Source: Castanea sativa
Taxonomy: Eukaryota > Streptophyta > Magnoliopsida > Fagales > Fagaceae
Assembly: GCF_040712315.1 (NCBI RefSeq)
Contig: NC_134013.1
Span: forward strand, 65,255,501 to 65,319,500
DNA: 64,000 nucleotides
Reading direction: 5' to 3'
Numbering within the stretch: position 1 is the first letter of the stretch; each line of letters begins with the position of its first letter. Of the stretch, positions 34,240-45,905 are shown piece by piece. The translations under genes were made by a program, and so were the position numbers. The notes beneath the pieces were generated by a model, which worked only from the letters and a program-made list of their open reading frames with translations, was not told the origin of the DNA and did no database searches.

Positions 34240-36808
34240 TCATTCATATGTTGGTCTGAAGTTCTTATAAGCTATCACTGCATAGAAAGGGTCAGATCCA
34301 GACAACAATCCCAGCAGCTTCATGATCCAACTGAATGGTGATTTGTCCTCTTGAGCACCACCAGTAGCGGGTAACTTTCGAATAATTTCTGGTTGAGTGA
34401 ATCCTTCCACACATTGGAAGTACTGCACTACTAGTTGGACCCTGCCATATCCAGTCCCATCTCTCCATGCACTTATGGCTTTCTCGTAGAACAATCGATT
34501 GCTAAAGCTCACAATGAATGCCCCTCCTGGCCTTAGCACCCGAAACACCTCTGCAAATACCTGCAAATTGCAATAATGTTAGTCAATAGTTTTCTTCTTC
34601 TTTAATTTTAGTTCTGAGTTGGCTGCTGAATACCCTTTCACCAGTTTAATCTATTAACCATGTCTCTCTTTGGTTTCAGTTGTAATTTTCAATATGTGAT
34701 TGCTTTTCAGGGTTGATGTTTGCAAGCATGCGGATGAGTGTATAGACGAAAACCTTTTGTTAGAAGATCATGTCAGACGAGAATTTTTATAAGATTGTAA
34801 CACTGGTTGCATATTCTTTGGTTATGGGGGGTGGGGGGAGGGTGATCATGAAAGAACTGTTACATTAACTAGAACATTGCAGTACATTATGTTGAGTTTT
34901 TTGCTGCTAAAATCTTGTCAGAATAAATAAATTTTACACAAAGGAAGAGAGTATCTTTTGAAATTAGTCCCACTACACTCAAGTAGAACACACAAAGGAA
35001 TTCTTTTTGAAAAATAAGTTTTATTGATACTCAACACATTACACACTTTTCTACACACCACACACTCTTTGCACTTCTACGGTTCTACCATTGCTACTTA
35101 TAATTACACTTGACGGTAAAGCTTCATAAAGAATACAGGAAAGACAACCAACCTATACTGTAATCCAAAACAAAGGAGACGAGAAAATAAAAAGAATGAT
35201 ACATTTCAGTGAATGACATTCATGTTTGAAGCCAGACTTATTTCACCCTTCGATTGTCAAAGACAACAACTCAACAACTAAAGTGAGAAATTTCCTCTTT
35301 GAGTTGGAAGAGGCTCCAAAGGCAACAAACATGTAAGCCATGAACTCAGCTTCTGCCACAAGTTACAAGTATGATTACTATTCCCTGTTGAAAGATTAAC
35401 AACCAGAAATTGGCATTTGTTGCTTTAATTAGAAGACCAACATTTTTGGGGACTGGAAAGAGATGTATAAAAAAAATGTTGTTCAAAAGTGAGGGAGAAG
35501 TAATTTGGTGAGACTCCAAAGATGGAGAATAATTTTGATTGGGGGAAGGGGATTGGGAGTGCACAGATAAGCTATAGATTAGGATTTAGAAACTGAGAAA
35601 CTTGAGAAAAGAAATCCCTCCACTTCTGCAGTTTACCTGAAGGAAATCTTCTTAGTAAATTAGTAAGGTGATTTTTTTTTTTTTATAGAAAATTAGTATT
35701 GTGATTTGTGCAGCCAGTGCTGTTAACATTTCCTTGCTGAGTGAGACGACTGAAGCTTATGCTAGCCTTGGAAGATCTAGGCAATGCTACTGAAACAAAC
35801 CAAAAAACTAAAATCAGGGCTCTAACATTACAATTAATTGGTTGAAGATCAAATCAACAAACTCCACCAGAATTCAAGAGGCACAAAGCCCAGTTCAACC
35901 TAGCAAGCTGTAAGATCAATGTCCACCTCATAGAACTAAAAGTTTTGATATGATTTAGTGAAATTGAAGGAATAATCAATCATCCAACTTCATTACACTA
36001 AAACATATATTAGTATGTACAGTTTAAGGTAGTTTTACAAGTGTATGACCACAGAATTTTTGGTGTTAGCTTACCAATAGCTCAACTGTAAAAAGTGAAA
36101 AATTTTCTCTTGTAAACGATGTCCCCATTTCAGGATCAGTAGTGTAGAGAGCAATTTGATTAAAGTTTCAGAGTGATCAAAGTTTTTTCAGTGCATGGCA
36201 TGCTTGTATTCCTATAATTAAGACACTACAAAAAGACTTCTTTGTTCTTATGATCTTACCTTCTCTGGCTGTTGAAGATACTGTACACTCACAGTGCATA
36301 GCACTGCATCAAAGCTACAACTTTCTAATTCAAGCTTTTGATCCTGATTGAGATCCTTCACAAAGAAATAGTCCAGCTGAGAGTTCTTTGCAAGCTCTTG
36401 TGCATTTAGTCCATGTCCCACCACTTTTTTGTATGTTACTTCCTTAGGTAGATGGCTAATCCATGAACTCATGAGGTCAAGAATTTCCCAACTTGGTCGC
36501 AACCTTTCTTTATAGATATTGGTCAATGTGGATATAAATCCATCATCAACATGGGTCACAAACCTTGGATAAGCATAGAATTCTCGGTCCGGGTAGGTGT
36601 TTAGTTTTGTTCTACCTTCTGGGGTCAGAACAAGGCGTTTGATTTTTCCTGCTGAGGATTGTTTAGGTTGCTTGCCTTCATTTAAAGTGTTTGCAATTTG
36701 TAATGGAAGGATTTTGGTTTTGTATAATGTAGAAGAGGTGGTATGTGAGTGTAAATTGGTTGGAACATATTGGTGCCATGGCTTGGAGTTTGGATGAAAG
36801 GTGAGCAT
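34240..36808 (-). CDS. SAM-dependent methyltransferase-like protein, 289 aa, two exons
   Basis: Exons on the minus strand: 36808-36260 (183 codons) and 34560-34240 (106 codons plus stop), with GT..AG borders and intact frame. The domain is of the Methyltransf_11 class. The acidic-loop and strand region has SFDAVLCTVSVQYLQQPEK (about 165-183), followed by the post-motif LRPGGAFIVSFSN (192-204) and a lid-like FYEKAISAWRDG. The glycine-rich SAM motif is degenerate (KKVVGHGLNAQEL), and the spacing from it to the acidic strand is unusual. The N-terminal ~70 residues are Ser/Thr/Lys-rich with few acids and could be an organelle presequence. The substrate is unknown; the family is clear, the function is not. 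A broken tandem copy lies upstream. Confidence 0.8.
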
Positions 36809-37659
36809 GTGTAATGAAGTTTTTCAAATAAGACTGTGTGTGTAAACAAAAAGACGCAAATTGTTGGAGATAACATGCTAGTGGTTGTGAGAAATTGTAG
36901 CATCATATTTGTGGCCTAATTGGTTGTTGGGCTTATGCATACTGTATTGACTGGCCCACAGGTGTCCATTTGGGCCCAATCATAGCTAGTGGTATGCTTA
37001 GATAGTAAGGTATGACACACTACACATTGTTCAATGGTTGATGCACACAAACACAATTAGTTAATATCATAATGAAATTTTTTATTTATAAGGAAGTGGT
37101 GCTTTAGCCTTTTCCCAAACTATTTTAAATTATAAATTTATGGTAAATGATTTAGCCTTTGCCCAAATCATGTCACAGTACCAATTATAAACTTCTCTCA
37201 AACTAAAATTAGAACTTACAAAATCCAAAAATACTAAAAATAATGGAGTTTCTAGGGTTTTTCACCCATACATTGGATTGGGTGTGATATGCGGCTTATA
37301 TAAGAGGTTTATGATCATTCTTCTATGATTTTTTCCATTTTCCGGAGTCATGGCATAAGCATAATTGGTACTGTGATATTTATGAAAAATGATAATCTCA
37401 AGATTTGTACCCAGAACTAATTAAGATTTTAGATTCATTCATTACAAAAATCTTTTGAAAAGATACACTTAATTTTTTGGAATTTGGTATTGTTTATAAA
37501 AAATTTCATGGAATGTACACTTGAGTTAGATAATTTTTGTATGGGTTGAAAATATCCCTAAATTGGAGAGGCGGTAGACACAAAGTTAGAGTGGATTTGA
37601 TTTCTATTTGTACAATTTTGGGGCAACAAACAAAAAAGTTTAAAATTTGAGGTATGCCA

Positions 37660-38535
37660 TCACTATTTAACTGGTTGAAAGCTTCAAACTGGAAGGAGAA
37701 TGAAATCTAGAGGCACAAAGCATAGCACTGCCTTAGCAAGTTGTTGAATCAGTAGACATCATACAACTGAAACTATCAATTTAACTTGGTGACAAAGAAG
37801 GATTGGATTAAAGTTAGATATTGCACAGATTTATGTATTAGTATGTATAGTCTAAGGTAACTTTACAAAATTGATGGTGGGGTTGACAGTAAAAAATTTA
37901 GTGTTAGTTTTTTTTTTGGTAAATGAGTAAGCCCATTAAATATTTTTAACATCCGACCGTGAACAGAGTTATTCTACTTCAAAACTAATTGGTGATGAGA
38001 AAACATACTCAAGTTTTTATGACATTTGACATATATACGTGCTCGTATGCCTTTAATTAGAACGCTACAAACATATTCATCCTTAGTACGCGTCTGACAT
38101 TGGCTGTTGAAGATACTTCACACTCATGGTGCATAACAGTGCATATCAAAGCTCCTGATCTTGAGTTAGATTATTCACTATGCATAGGTTTTTCTTTTAA
38201 CCAAATTAAGTTAATTAATCATTTTGTTGGATGTGAGAGAGAGAGAGAGAGAGAGAGGTTTGAATAATGTAGAAGAGGTGGTATGTGAGTGTAAATTGGT
38301 TGGAACATATTGTTGCCATGGCTTGGAGTTTGGATGAAATGTGAGCATGTGTAATGAAGTTTTTCAAATAAGGCTGTGTGAAAACAAAAGGATGCAAATT
38401 GTTGGAGATAACATGTTCATGGTTGTGAAAAATTGTAGCTTCATATTTGAGGCTTAATTGGTTGTTGGGCCATAAGTGGGCTTAGCCAACTGTATTTACT
38501 GGTCCACAGATGTCCATTTGGGCCCAATCATAGCT
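37660..38535 (-). repeat. decayed tandem duplicate of the methyltransferase intron, exon 1 and promoter
   Basis: Segments align collinearly with 35830-36990. About 37710-37870 matches the intron from 35878 (GAGGCACAAAG shared). 38100-38175 matches the end of exon 1 (GGCTGTTGAAGATACT shared). 38256-38535 matches 36716-36988 at a constant offset of 1540 bases. The middle of exon 1 is missing and a GA microsatellite (38234-38257) sits at the break. This is a local segmental duplication followed by deletion. Confidence 0.85.
38105..38348 (-). pseudogene. truncated methyltransferase pseudogene (exon 1 remnant)
   Basis: The start codon at 38348 is kept, and about 30 codons read like the intact gene (MLTFHPNSKPWQQYVPTNLH at the start, one replacement). 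The frame then runs into a CT-repeat Ser-Leu run and stops. A second piece near 38105-38175 matches the last codons of exon 1. The rest of the exon and all of exon 2 are absent. Confidence 0.8.
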
Positions 38536-38802
38536 ACAGACCCACGTTTACACAACCCATCTTTCTCCCTTGCAAACTATTCTCTCTGCAAGTTTTACAG
38601 GCCCCATCCTTAGAAGATATTGAAAGTAGTACAATAGAAAGAAAAATAATGAAAATAATCACAATCATGCAAAAAAAAAAGAATAGATTTTATTTTCAAA
38701 TGATTTCTTTTATTGATTTTTTTTTTTAAAAAAATGCTAAACCTATTGCCTCTTTTTATATAGTTTTTATTTATTTATGGTGAACCTCTTTTTATATAGT
38801 TA

Positions 38803-39825
38803 GTGTATGTCGCCTCATGGACCGTATTGACGAATACAAAAGGGTCAAGGAAGACCAATAGCAAGGAAAGGGTAAGGCGAAGGTTATCCCGCAGGAGAGA
38901 AGGGATTTCAGGTCGGACAGATATCACAACAACAAGCCGAGAAAAGATTACTCCGGGCAGTCTGGCTTGGCAACACCTCAGACTGTTAATACTGTATTCC
39001 GAGAACCGGTGCACCAGCTACTGGAGAAGGTCCGTAAGAAACCCTACTTCAAGTGGCCCGGTAAGATGGCGGGGGATCCTACCAAGAGGAATCAGAATCT
39101 CTTTTGTCAGTACCATCAAGACGTGGGTCATACTACCGAGAACTGTCGGACCCTCTGGAACCACTTGGAGCAGCTTGTCAGCGAAGGAAAATGAAAGCAG
39201 CACCTGTACCAACCTAACGGACAGGGCAGTTAGTTTGGTTCGAATAATCAGAGAAATAATTCATCTCGGCCTCCCTTGGGAACGATCAACGTTATCTTTG
39301 CTGCGCCTGGCAGGACCGGCTCATGTCCCACCAGAGTGATGGCAGTTTCGCACTCCCAAGCCGAGGAGGCGGGCTCCAAGCCGAAGAGATTGAAGCTGAA
39401 TGTGCCCGTCTTGGGATTTTCAGAGGAGGATAAGGTTGGGACCATCCAACCCCATGACGACGTCCTAGTGGTCACTATGAGGATAGGGAATTATGATGTA
39501 AAAAGGGTGATGATTGATCAAGGCAGTGGCGCGGATATCATGTATCCTGATTTATTCAAGGGGCTAAGGTTGAAATTGGAAGATCTCACTCCTTATGACT
39601 CGCCACTCATAAGCTTTGAAGGTAAAGCTGTCATACCAAAGGGACAGATTTGGTTGCCCGTGCAATCTGGCTCGAAAACGGTTGAGGTGGATTTTATTGT
39701 AGTGGACGCATATTCCCCATACACAGCCATCCTTGCCCGACCCTGGCTGCACGCTCTGGGGGCTGTCTCCTCCACCTTGCATGTTAAGGTTAAGTTCCCT
39801 TCGGGGGAGGTAGCTAGACAAAGAC
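38803..39825 (+). pseudogene. Ty3/gypsy gag-protease fragment with in-frame stops
   Basis: One frame reads through the gag C-terminal part, with a zinc-finger-like CQYHQDVGHTTENC (about 39107-39148), and then an aspartic-protease region with the active-site stretch MIDQGSGADIMYPDLF. In that frame at least three codons are stops: TAG near 38860, TGA near 39192 and TAG near 39227. The fragment starts mid-gag and ends after the protease; reverse transcriptase, RNase H and integrase are absent. It is joined directly to LTR sequence at about 39826, so it is a deletion derivative. Confidence 0.85.
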
Positions 39826-40072
39826 TAAGAACTGTAGTCTTTGAAAGAAAAAGAGAAATAATATATAAATCGTCATCGGCTTACGTCCGAGGAGGTTCAT
39901 TTGCCCTACTTGTCTATTGTTTGCAAACACTGTAACATTCTAGCCTGTTCATCAAGCTTCAAACACCATCAAACTAAATTGCGAACCCACACTCTACAAA
40001 TTTTATTGTTTAAGACTCATTAGGCCTGAGCCCACGTTTGTTTTTGGGTCCAGGCGCAATTGTGAACTTACA
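39826..40072 (+). mobile_element. partial gypsy-type 3' LTR
   Basis: It shares, in order, TCATCGGCTTACGTCCGAGG, a TCTAGCCTGTT block, CACTCTACAAATTTTATTG, GGGTCCAGGCGCAATTGTG and the terminal CTTACA with 43385-43659 and 62995-63253. Only the last third of the LTR is present. It ends at 40072. Confidence 0.75.
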
Positions 40073-41454
40073 GTTAGTAGATTACAGAGGATTAGTACAT
40101 ATTGTGCATATCCTACAGAAATTGAGGAAAAAAGAAAATGTTTGAAATCATGTTGTATCAAAAATAGAAAAAAGAAAGGAAAATGTGGAGCGGACACATA
40201 AAATGATTCTCACCATATCATAGGTCAAAACCTCTTTAGTCTTATCAATTCTTCACATGTTAAGTAAGACTTGTCAATCATATTTGCAAAATCTACCTTT
40301 GTAATGGAGTAGGTAATCTGAAAGTATCTCCTAAACTCATTCCATGGATTGGGCACATAAAATGATTTTCACCTTATTATAGGTCAAATTTTGAAGCTAA
40401 ATAGATTATGAGAGTTGTCAATTACGGTGATGTGTTGGCTAGAAAGAAAAGCCAACACTAGAGTTGCAATATAGTTAAAGTAAAAATACTCTTAATACTA
40501 ATCATTTTAAACGTGATACAGCCAATTATCAAAAAATAAAAAAATGATACACCTAAAATTAGTCACTACCTCACATTGGAATTAGGTGAGGACATTGTTG
40601 ATAATGAGAAGAATAAATGACTATTGATTATTGAGCTACCCATCATAAATAGTGGGTCAGCTAAGCTATTTAGAGAGTACAATTCAATAGAACATCCAAC
40701 CTTAAAATGTAATATTATCTAGCCCATCAGACATAACGGAGTAAGTCAAACACATAACTCAATAAATTGTGATTTATAAATAAAAAAAGAGATATACCTA
40801 AAGAATCTCGTCTATATTCAACTTACTTCAAAGAAGGATGCTACTTGATTGGTAAGCAAAAATCTTAGATCTACAAGAATTATTGATTTGGGCAAGCAAA
40901 TTATATGAGGATTCTTAATAGAATACCTAACTAGAGGTCTCATTCAAGTTTGCTCATAGAGAGTTCACATCACACAAAAGAGGTACCTTCATATTTACTA
41001 AAATAATTCTCTAAAACTCTGTGCAATAAGACAAGAATTTAGGTAACTTTGGTTTATTCAATTTGGTGATGCAAAACTCACCATTTTGCTTGAGCCCTTT
41101 TTTTTTCCCCACAGTACGCCTGGTTTTGTATTTGATTTTCTGTTTTTTCTTTTAAATATTTATACGTGCATACATAGTACTGACACAATAAATTCTTACA
41201 ATATTTTCAAAATTATTGAAGTGTAAATTTTTTATAGGTTAAAATAAAATATTGAGACCAAACACAACTTAAAATAAATGTATTGCAAAAATGTTATAAC
41301 ATCTTCTTGTTGTTATAATATTTTTCACAATCGCCAAGATCTTAGTTCCTTATAAATCAAAATAAAATCACAATAATTTCACAACAAATTTTTCTTAGTA
41401 AGAAATTTTTAATGGATCAAAAAATGATATTAGTAATGGGCCCGGTTTAAAACT
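40073..41454. other. intergenic, nothing recognised
   Basis: AT-rich DNA. A short direct repeat (ACATAAAATGATT, at about 40196 and 40355) is the only structure I see. Confidence 0.55.
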
Positions 41455-42045
41455 AGAAATAACTTGTCATTTAGAATTTATTGTGAAAATATTATGGATA
41501 TAACATTTCTCTAAAATAAAATAATTAAATATCATATCGGATCCTAAAAATAAAGGTATAGTGAAAATGTTGTGATATTTTGTTATATGCTTAGACTTCT
41601 TTTTTAGTTTAAATTGGGTGAGCCAAAATTCACGATTTCATGCACAATTTTCTAGTGTTGCCTTTCTGTTATTTTTTTTTAATGCACAATTTTAAAATCA
41701 ATAATAATTTGACACTTAAGATTTGTTGTGAAAATGTTGTGAACTTCAAAAATAAAATAATAAAATATCAAACCGAGACCTACCATAGCTGGAAATAAAA
41801 AGTATTGTGAAAATGTTGTAACATTTTTTTTTTTTTTTTGGTTCCTAGGCTTCTTTTTTTGTTTAGTCAAGTTTGGTGAGCCAAAATTTACTGTTTTAGT
41901 CACAATTTTCTTCAATTGGCTTTTTGTCTTTTTTATTTTATTTTATATATCCACGGTTTAAAGTGGTTATCCCAGTTTAAAACAGTAATAATTTACCACC
42001 TAAGATTTGTTCTAAAAATCTTGCGGATGTAGCATTACTCTAAAA

Positions 42046-42084
<39 letters not shown>

Positions 42085-42235
42085 TACACCATAGGTAAAA
42101 ATAAAGGTATTGTAAAAATATTATGAAATTTTGTTATGTTTCTAGATTTCTTTTTTTTGTTTAGTCAATTTGTTAAGCCAAAATTCATTATTTTATGCAC
42201 AACTTTTTTAGGTTGCCTTTTTTTATAACATATTG
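41455..42235. repeat. three degenerate tandem units of about 250-285 bp
   Basis: Units start near 41455, 41696 and 41980. Each has a TTAAGATTTGTT-like start, a GTGAAAATGTTGT-like motif, a stretch like AAATAAAGGTATTGTGAAAA, then GTTTAGTCAA and GAGCCAAAATTCAC-like motifs and a T-rich end. The third unit holds a TA microsatellite (about 42049-42080). No coding capacity. Confidence 0.7.
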
Positions 42236-43069
42236 CGTCAAGTTATAAATAAAAAATAAAAAATAAAACATGTTGTTTTACACACACACACACACAATTG
42301 ACGAAGAAGCACTTTCTCCCTTTATGTTTTGGATAGTTTCATCCCCCCCCCCCCCCTAAACTAAAGTTGAATACTTTTCTCCTTTTTATTTTGCAAATGA
42401 GCATATACCCCTATTGTTACTCTCTTAGTTAAACCCTAACAAAATCTTATAATTCCTTAAATATTCCATTATGCAATGTCTAAAATACTCACGCTAAATT
42501 TTAATGTCTCAAAAAATTTCTTCTTGTATTTTGAATTTTATGTGGTAGACTAGTAGTTATGCTTGGAAAGTTAGAATGGTGATATATTGTGTTCTATTTG
42601 TTACTTAGAGAACACTAATTTATTAGTTTTAAATCTTTTATACTTATAATTTTAGCTAATAGAAACTTTGATGATAGATGTCTTTTGTTATCTTGTTCTT
42701 TTTTAATTTCTTTTCTTTCTTAAAAATAAGTAAGTTAAACATTGTAATTAGGCTAATAAAACAAAACGATAAAGAATGAAGTATGAATAACAAAATCTTA
42801 ATTGTAGATGGCTGCAAGTATTTAATTTGATGAAGAGTTTCAAATTGTAGCATATATCATCATTCATTGCAAAAAATTAAATATCGTGGAAAGATGATGA
42901 CATTCATTATCATTCTTAGTGGCATTTTTTAGTGAATAGATATTACATTTAGTAAATAGATACTTAAAAATTGTCATAGTAAATAGTTGTTTTAAATTTA
43001 AGTATATGATTTCATACTTCTTCCCCAAAAAAGACATCTATCTTAATTTTTCCACTAAAGAGGCCGCAT
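42236..43069. other. intergenic, nothing recognised
   Basis: AT-rich DNA with a short CA repeat (about 42280-42296) and a C homopolymer (about 42343-42357). Confidence 0.55.
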
Positions 43070-43659
43070 ATGTTAGGAACAGAATTCTGAAAGATCTGTT
43101 GGGTAAATGAGTAATCCAAGCACCCATTAGAAGCAGGAATGAGTGAGAAAATATCTGAGGGAAAAAGCTGCTACCACCGCATTAAAAGCCCTGCATCTAC
43201 CTCCCTGGCCGCATTAATGGAGAAATGACTTCTGAACAGTAATATTCAGCCTTCTAGCAATCGTTTGAAGACTTTAAGAAGGTGGTGGATGGGACAAGTA
43301 TCTGGGGGAAAGATCTGTGTTACACGTGGATGAAACAGGGAAGAAGAAGAAGGATATAAGAAGACGAGAGATGAGAGAAAGAGAAAAGAGGCTTTTCTTT
43401 TAAAGAAACTAAAAAATTGTAATCTTTTGCTTAGAGAAAAATGGGCTATACAAATTGTCCTCGGCTTATATCCGCGGAGGGTTTTTTGATCACGTTCATT
43501 TGTTACTTACTTAGACTGCGGCATTCTAGCCTGCATATTAACTTTCCAACATCCCAAACCTAGGTTTCAAACTCATACTCTACAAATTTCATTGTATAAG
43601 GCACTTTGGGCCTGAACCCATCGCTCGTTTTGGGTCCGAGTACAAATTGTGCACTTACA
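43070..43659 (+). mobile_element. 5'-truncated gypsy-type LTR related to the solo LTR at 62547
   Basis: It shares CAGAATTCTG, TACCTCCCTGGCCGCATTAA, the CCTCGGCTTATATCCGCGGA-type block, CACTCTACAAATTTCATTGT and the terminal GTGCACTTACA with the complete LTR at 62547-63253. About 190 bases of the left part of that LTR have no counterpart, and I find no target duplication. Confidence 0.7.
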
Positions 43660-44618
43660 TAATCTATTTCAAAAAAAATTTAATACAATTTTTATGAAGA
43701 AAAAAAAAACAGTCAAAACATTTTTTTTTTTCATAAATTTTTTTTAAAATGGATCTTTAATGAATGCCTTAACATTCCTTAGCATATTCCTTTTCTTTTA
43801 ACCAAAGGCAATCAGTCATTTTGTCCCTTTTGGAATAGAGTTATAGCTCAGTTTCTCCAAGCCCCCAACTAAAAGACAAGGCTAATAATGATATGTCTGC
43901 TCATACGTGCAATGAAGTCTCATAAAAAAACCTCAAGAAAGGCGATCTTTTTAAAAGGTTGTCTCAAATGATATGAGAGAGAGAGAGAGAGAGAGACAGA
44001 GAGAGAGAGAGAACACTAAAACCTCATGGTCGACAAATGTGCGTCCAGATGCACAGAATGCTCATGCAAATTGAGGCCTGTAAAAGGAAAGTTACCAAGG
44101 ATTAGATAGGACTCTATCATTTATCTCACGTAAAAAAAAAAAAAAAAGACTATCCACAACTACAAGGCTCATGACTTTAAAAAAAATTCTTTCAAAATAA
44201 ATTGAAAGGTTATATAAAAAGGAAAAAAAAACACTAAATGGTCATTTATTCTCAATTAATTCGAAAAGACAAAGGGCTGCGGAAGAAAATAATTAAATGA
44301 GAGAATTGTAAATACTGCGGGAAAAAAAGTAAGTCTAATGAAAAAGCATTAATTAATAAGTAAAAGAAAATGAAACTATGTAAGTTATAAAAGAAAAATA
44401 AATAAGAAATAAATTCATGTAAGTTAACAACACTAATAGCAATATGCTGAGCTTTGTAACGCGGAGTCGCAGCCTTGTGATTCTGTGAACCAATTCTTAA
44501 AGGGCATTAAGGTAGTATTGAAGAAAGTAAGAGCTTAGAAGAAAAGGAAAAAAAAAAAAATCATCTCAATTAATGTCCGATGCCTCCTTTATTTTATATA
44601 TATTTTTTAAGATAAACT
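43660..44618. other. intergenic with GA microsatellite
   Basis: AT-rich DNA; a GA repeat at about 43975-44012. No gene or RNA recognised. Confidence 0.55.
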
Positions 44619-45719
44619 GCAATATATATATAAAATAGGTGAAGCAGAGAGAAACTCCAATTGCAATTCTAATTTAGAATCCTAATTTTGTACCATGTGT
44701 CAAAATTCATGTGGTTCCATTTATCTAAATTTAAGTGGATCAATTGTAATTATGGTGTGCTCTTTTCTTTTCTTTTTTCACACTTGCGTATTTCAAGGTT
44801 CATCTCCCCTTCTCCAATAATAACCTTCATGTACAGCACCCCTATTGTTCAATGAATGCTATGGAATTTGATAAGAATCTCTTAGTATCAATGATACATA
44901 TATTTGGATATTTCTATATCTTATATAAGAAGAGGTTTTCCATAGGTTCGGATTGTACTCACAATTTTAATGGTCCTGGTTTATACTTCATAAGGTTTGA
45001 TTACTTCTTTCTTTCATCTGCCTATACTTTCATTCGTTTTTGTGAATAATTGTTATTGTTTAATTATAATTTTTTTTTTGTTTTCCTATCATTGATGTTG
45101 CATGTTTACTTTTAGTTTCATAACAAGTTGCAAGGAAACTCAGAATCTTAATGGTCCTGGTTTATGGTCTGCAAAACAAATTACAACCATTCTTAAGATT
45201 TGATTACTCCTTTCTTTCATCTGCCTATTGTTTCCGTCCTTTTTGTGAACAATTTTTATTATTTAATTATAAAAGTTTTTTTGTTTGCCTATGATTGATG
45301 TTACATGTTTATTTCCTATTTCATGTTCATAAAAGTTTTTTTGTTTGCCTATGTTAATCAGGTTTCCCCTGATTGCGTAATAGTATATGCTATAAACAGT
45401 TTATTATCTTGACAAAAGTCATTTATATTTTCACAGTTTATGTTCTTATTTGCTATGTTTTTTTCCCCCACAGGAGATTGTCATAACATTGGAAACTTTG
45501 TTGCCAACGAACTGAGTCTTTAGAACTACTGATTTCCTTACCAAAGACATAGTCATTAGACGAAGCATAATTTTTAATTTTAAGATAAGCCAGGAGTATT
45601 TTGTAAATATTGAAAAGAAGACAAATCAAATATGAAATTCAAAAGCCAGTCATTAGACAGAACATAATTTATAAGTTTAAGATAAGCCAAGAGTATTTTG
45701 TAACTCAATGGATAGCATC

Positions 45720-45888
45720 TGTTACAAATACTGAATGATTGTATTGTATTTCTCACTGAAAGAATATACATGTGTGCCTTTATATAGGAGGCATATGAAT
45801 GCAGTACAAGCAAGAGTGTAGTACAAGAATGTGTGTTATAAAAGTAAATTAGTTGGGCCTAAAGCCCACAACACTATACATGTTAACA
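45720..45888 (-). repeat. copia 3' LTR (minus-strand element)
   Basis: 169 bp with TGTTA..TAACA ends. A TATATA stretch on the element's strand (near 45783-45790) is the likely promoter TATA. Next to the polypurine tract. Confidence 0.9.
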
Positions 45889-45905
45889 GCCCCCCTCAAA
45901 CTCAA
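45889..45905 (-). other. polypurine tract
   Basis: On the minus strand this reads TTGAGTTTGAGGGGGGC directly before the LTR, the plus-strand primer site of LTR retrotransposons. Confidence 0.8.
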
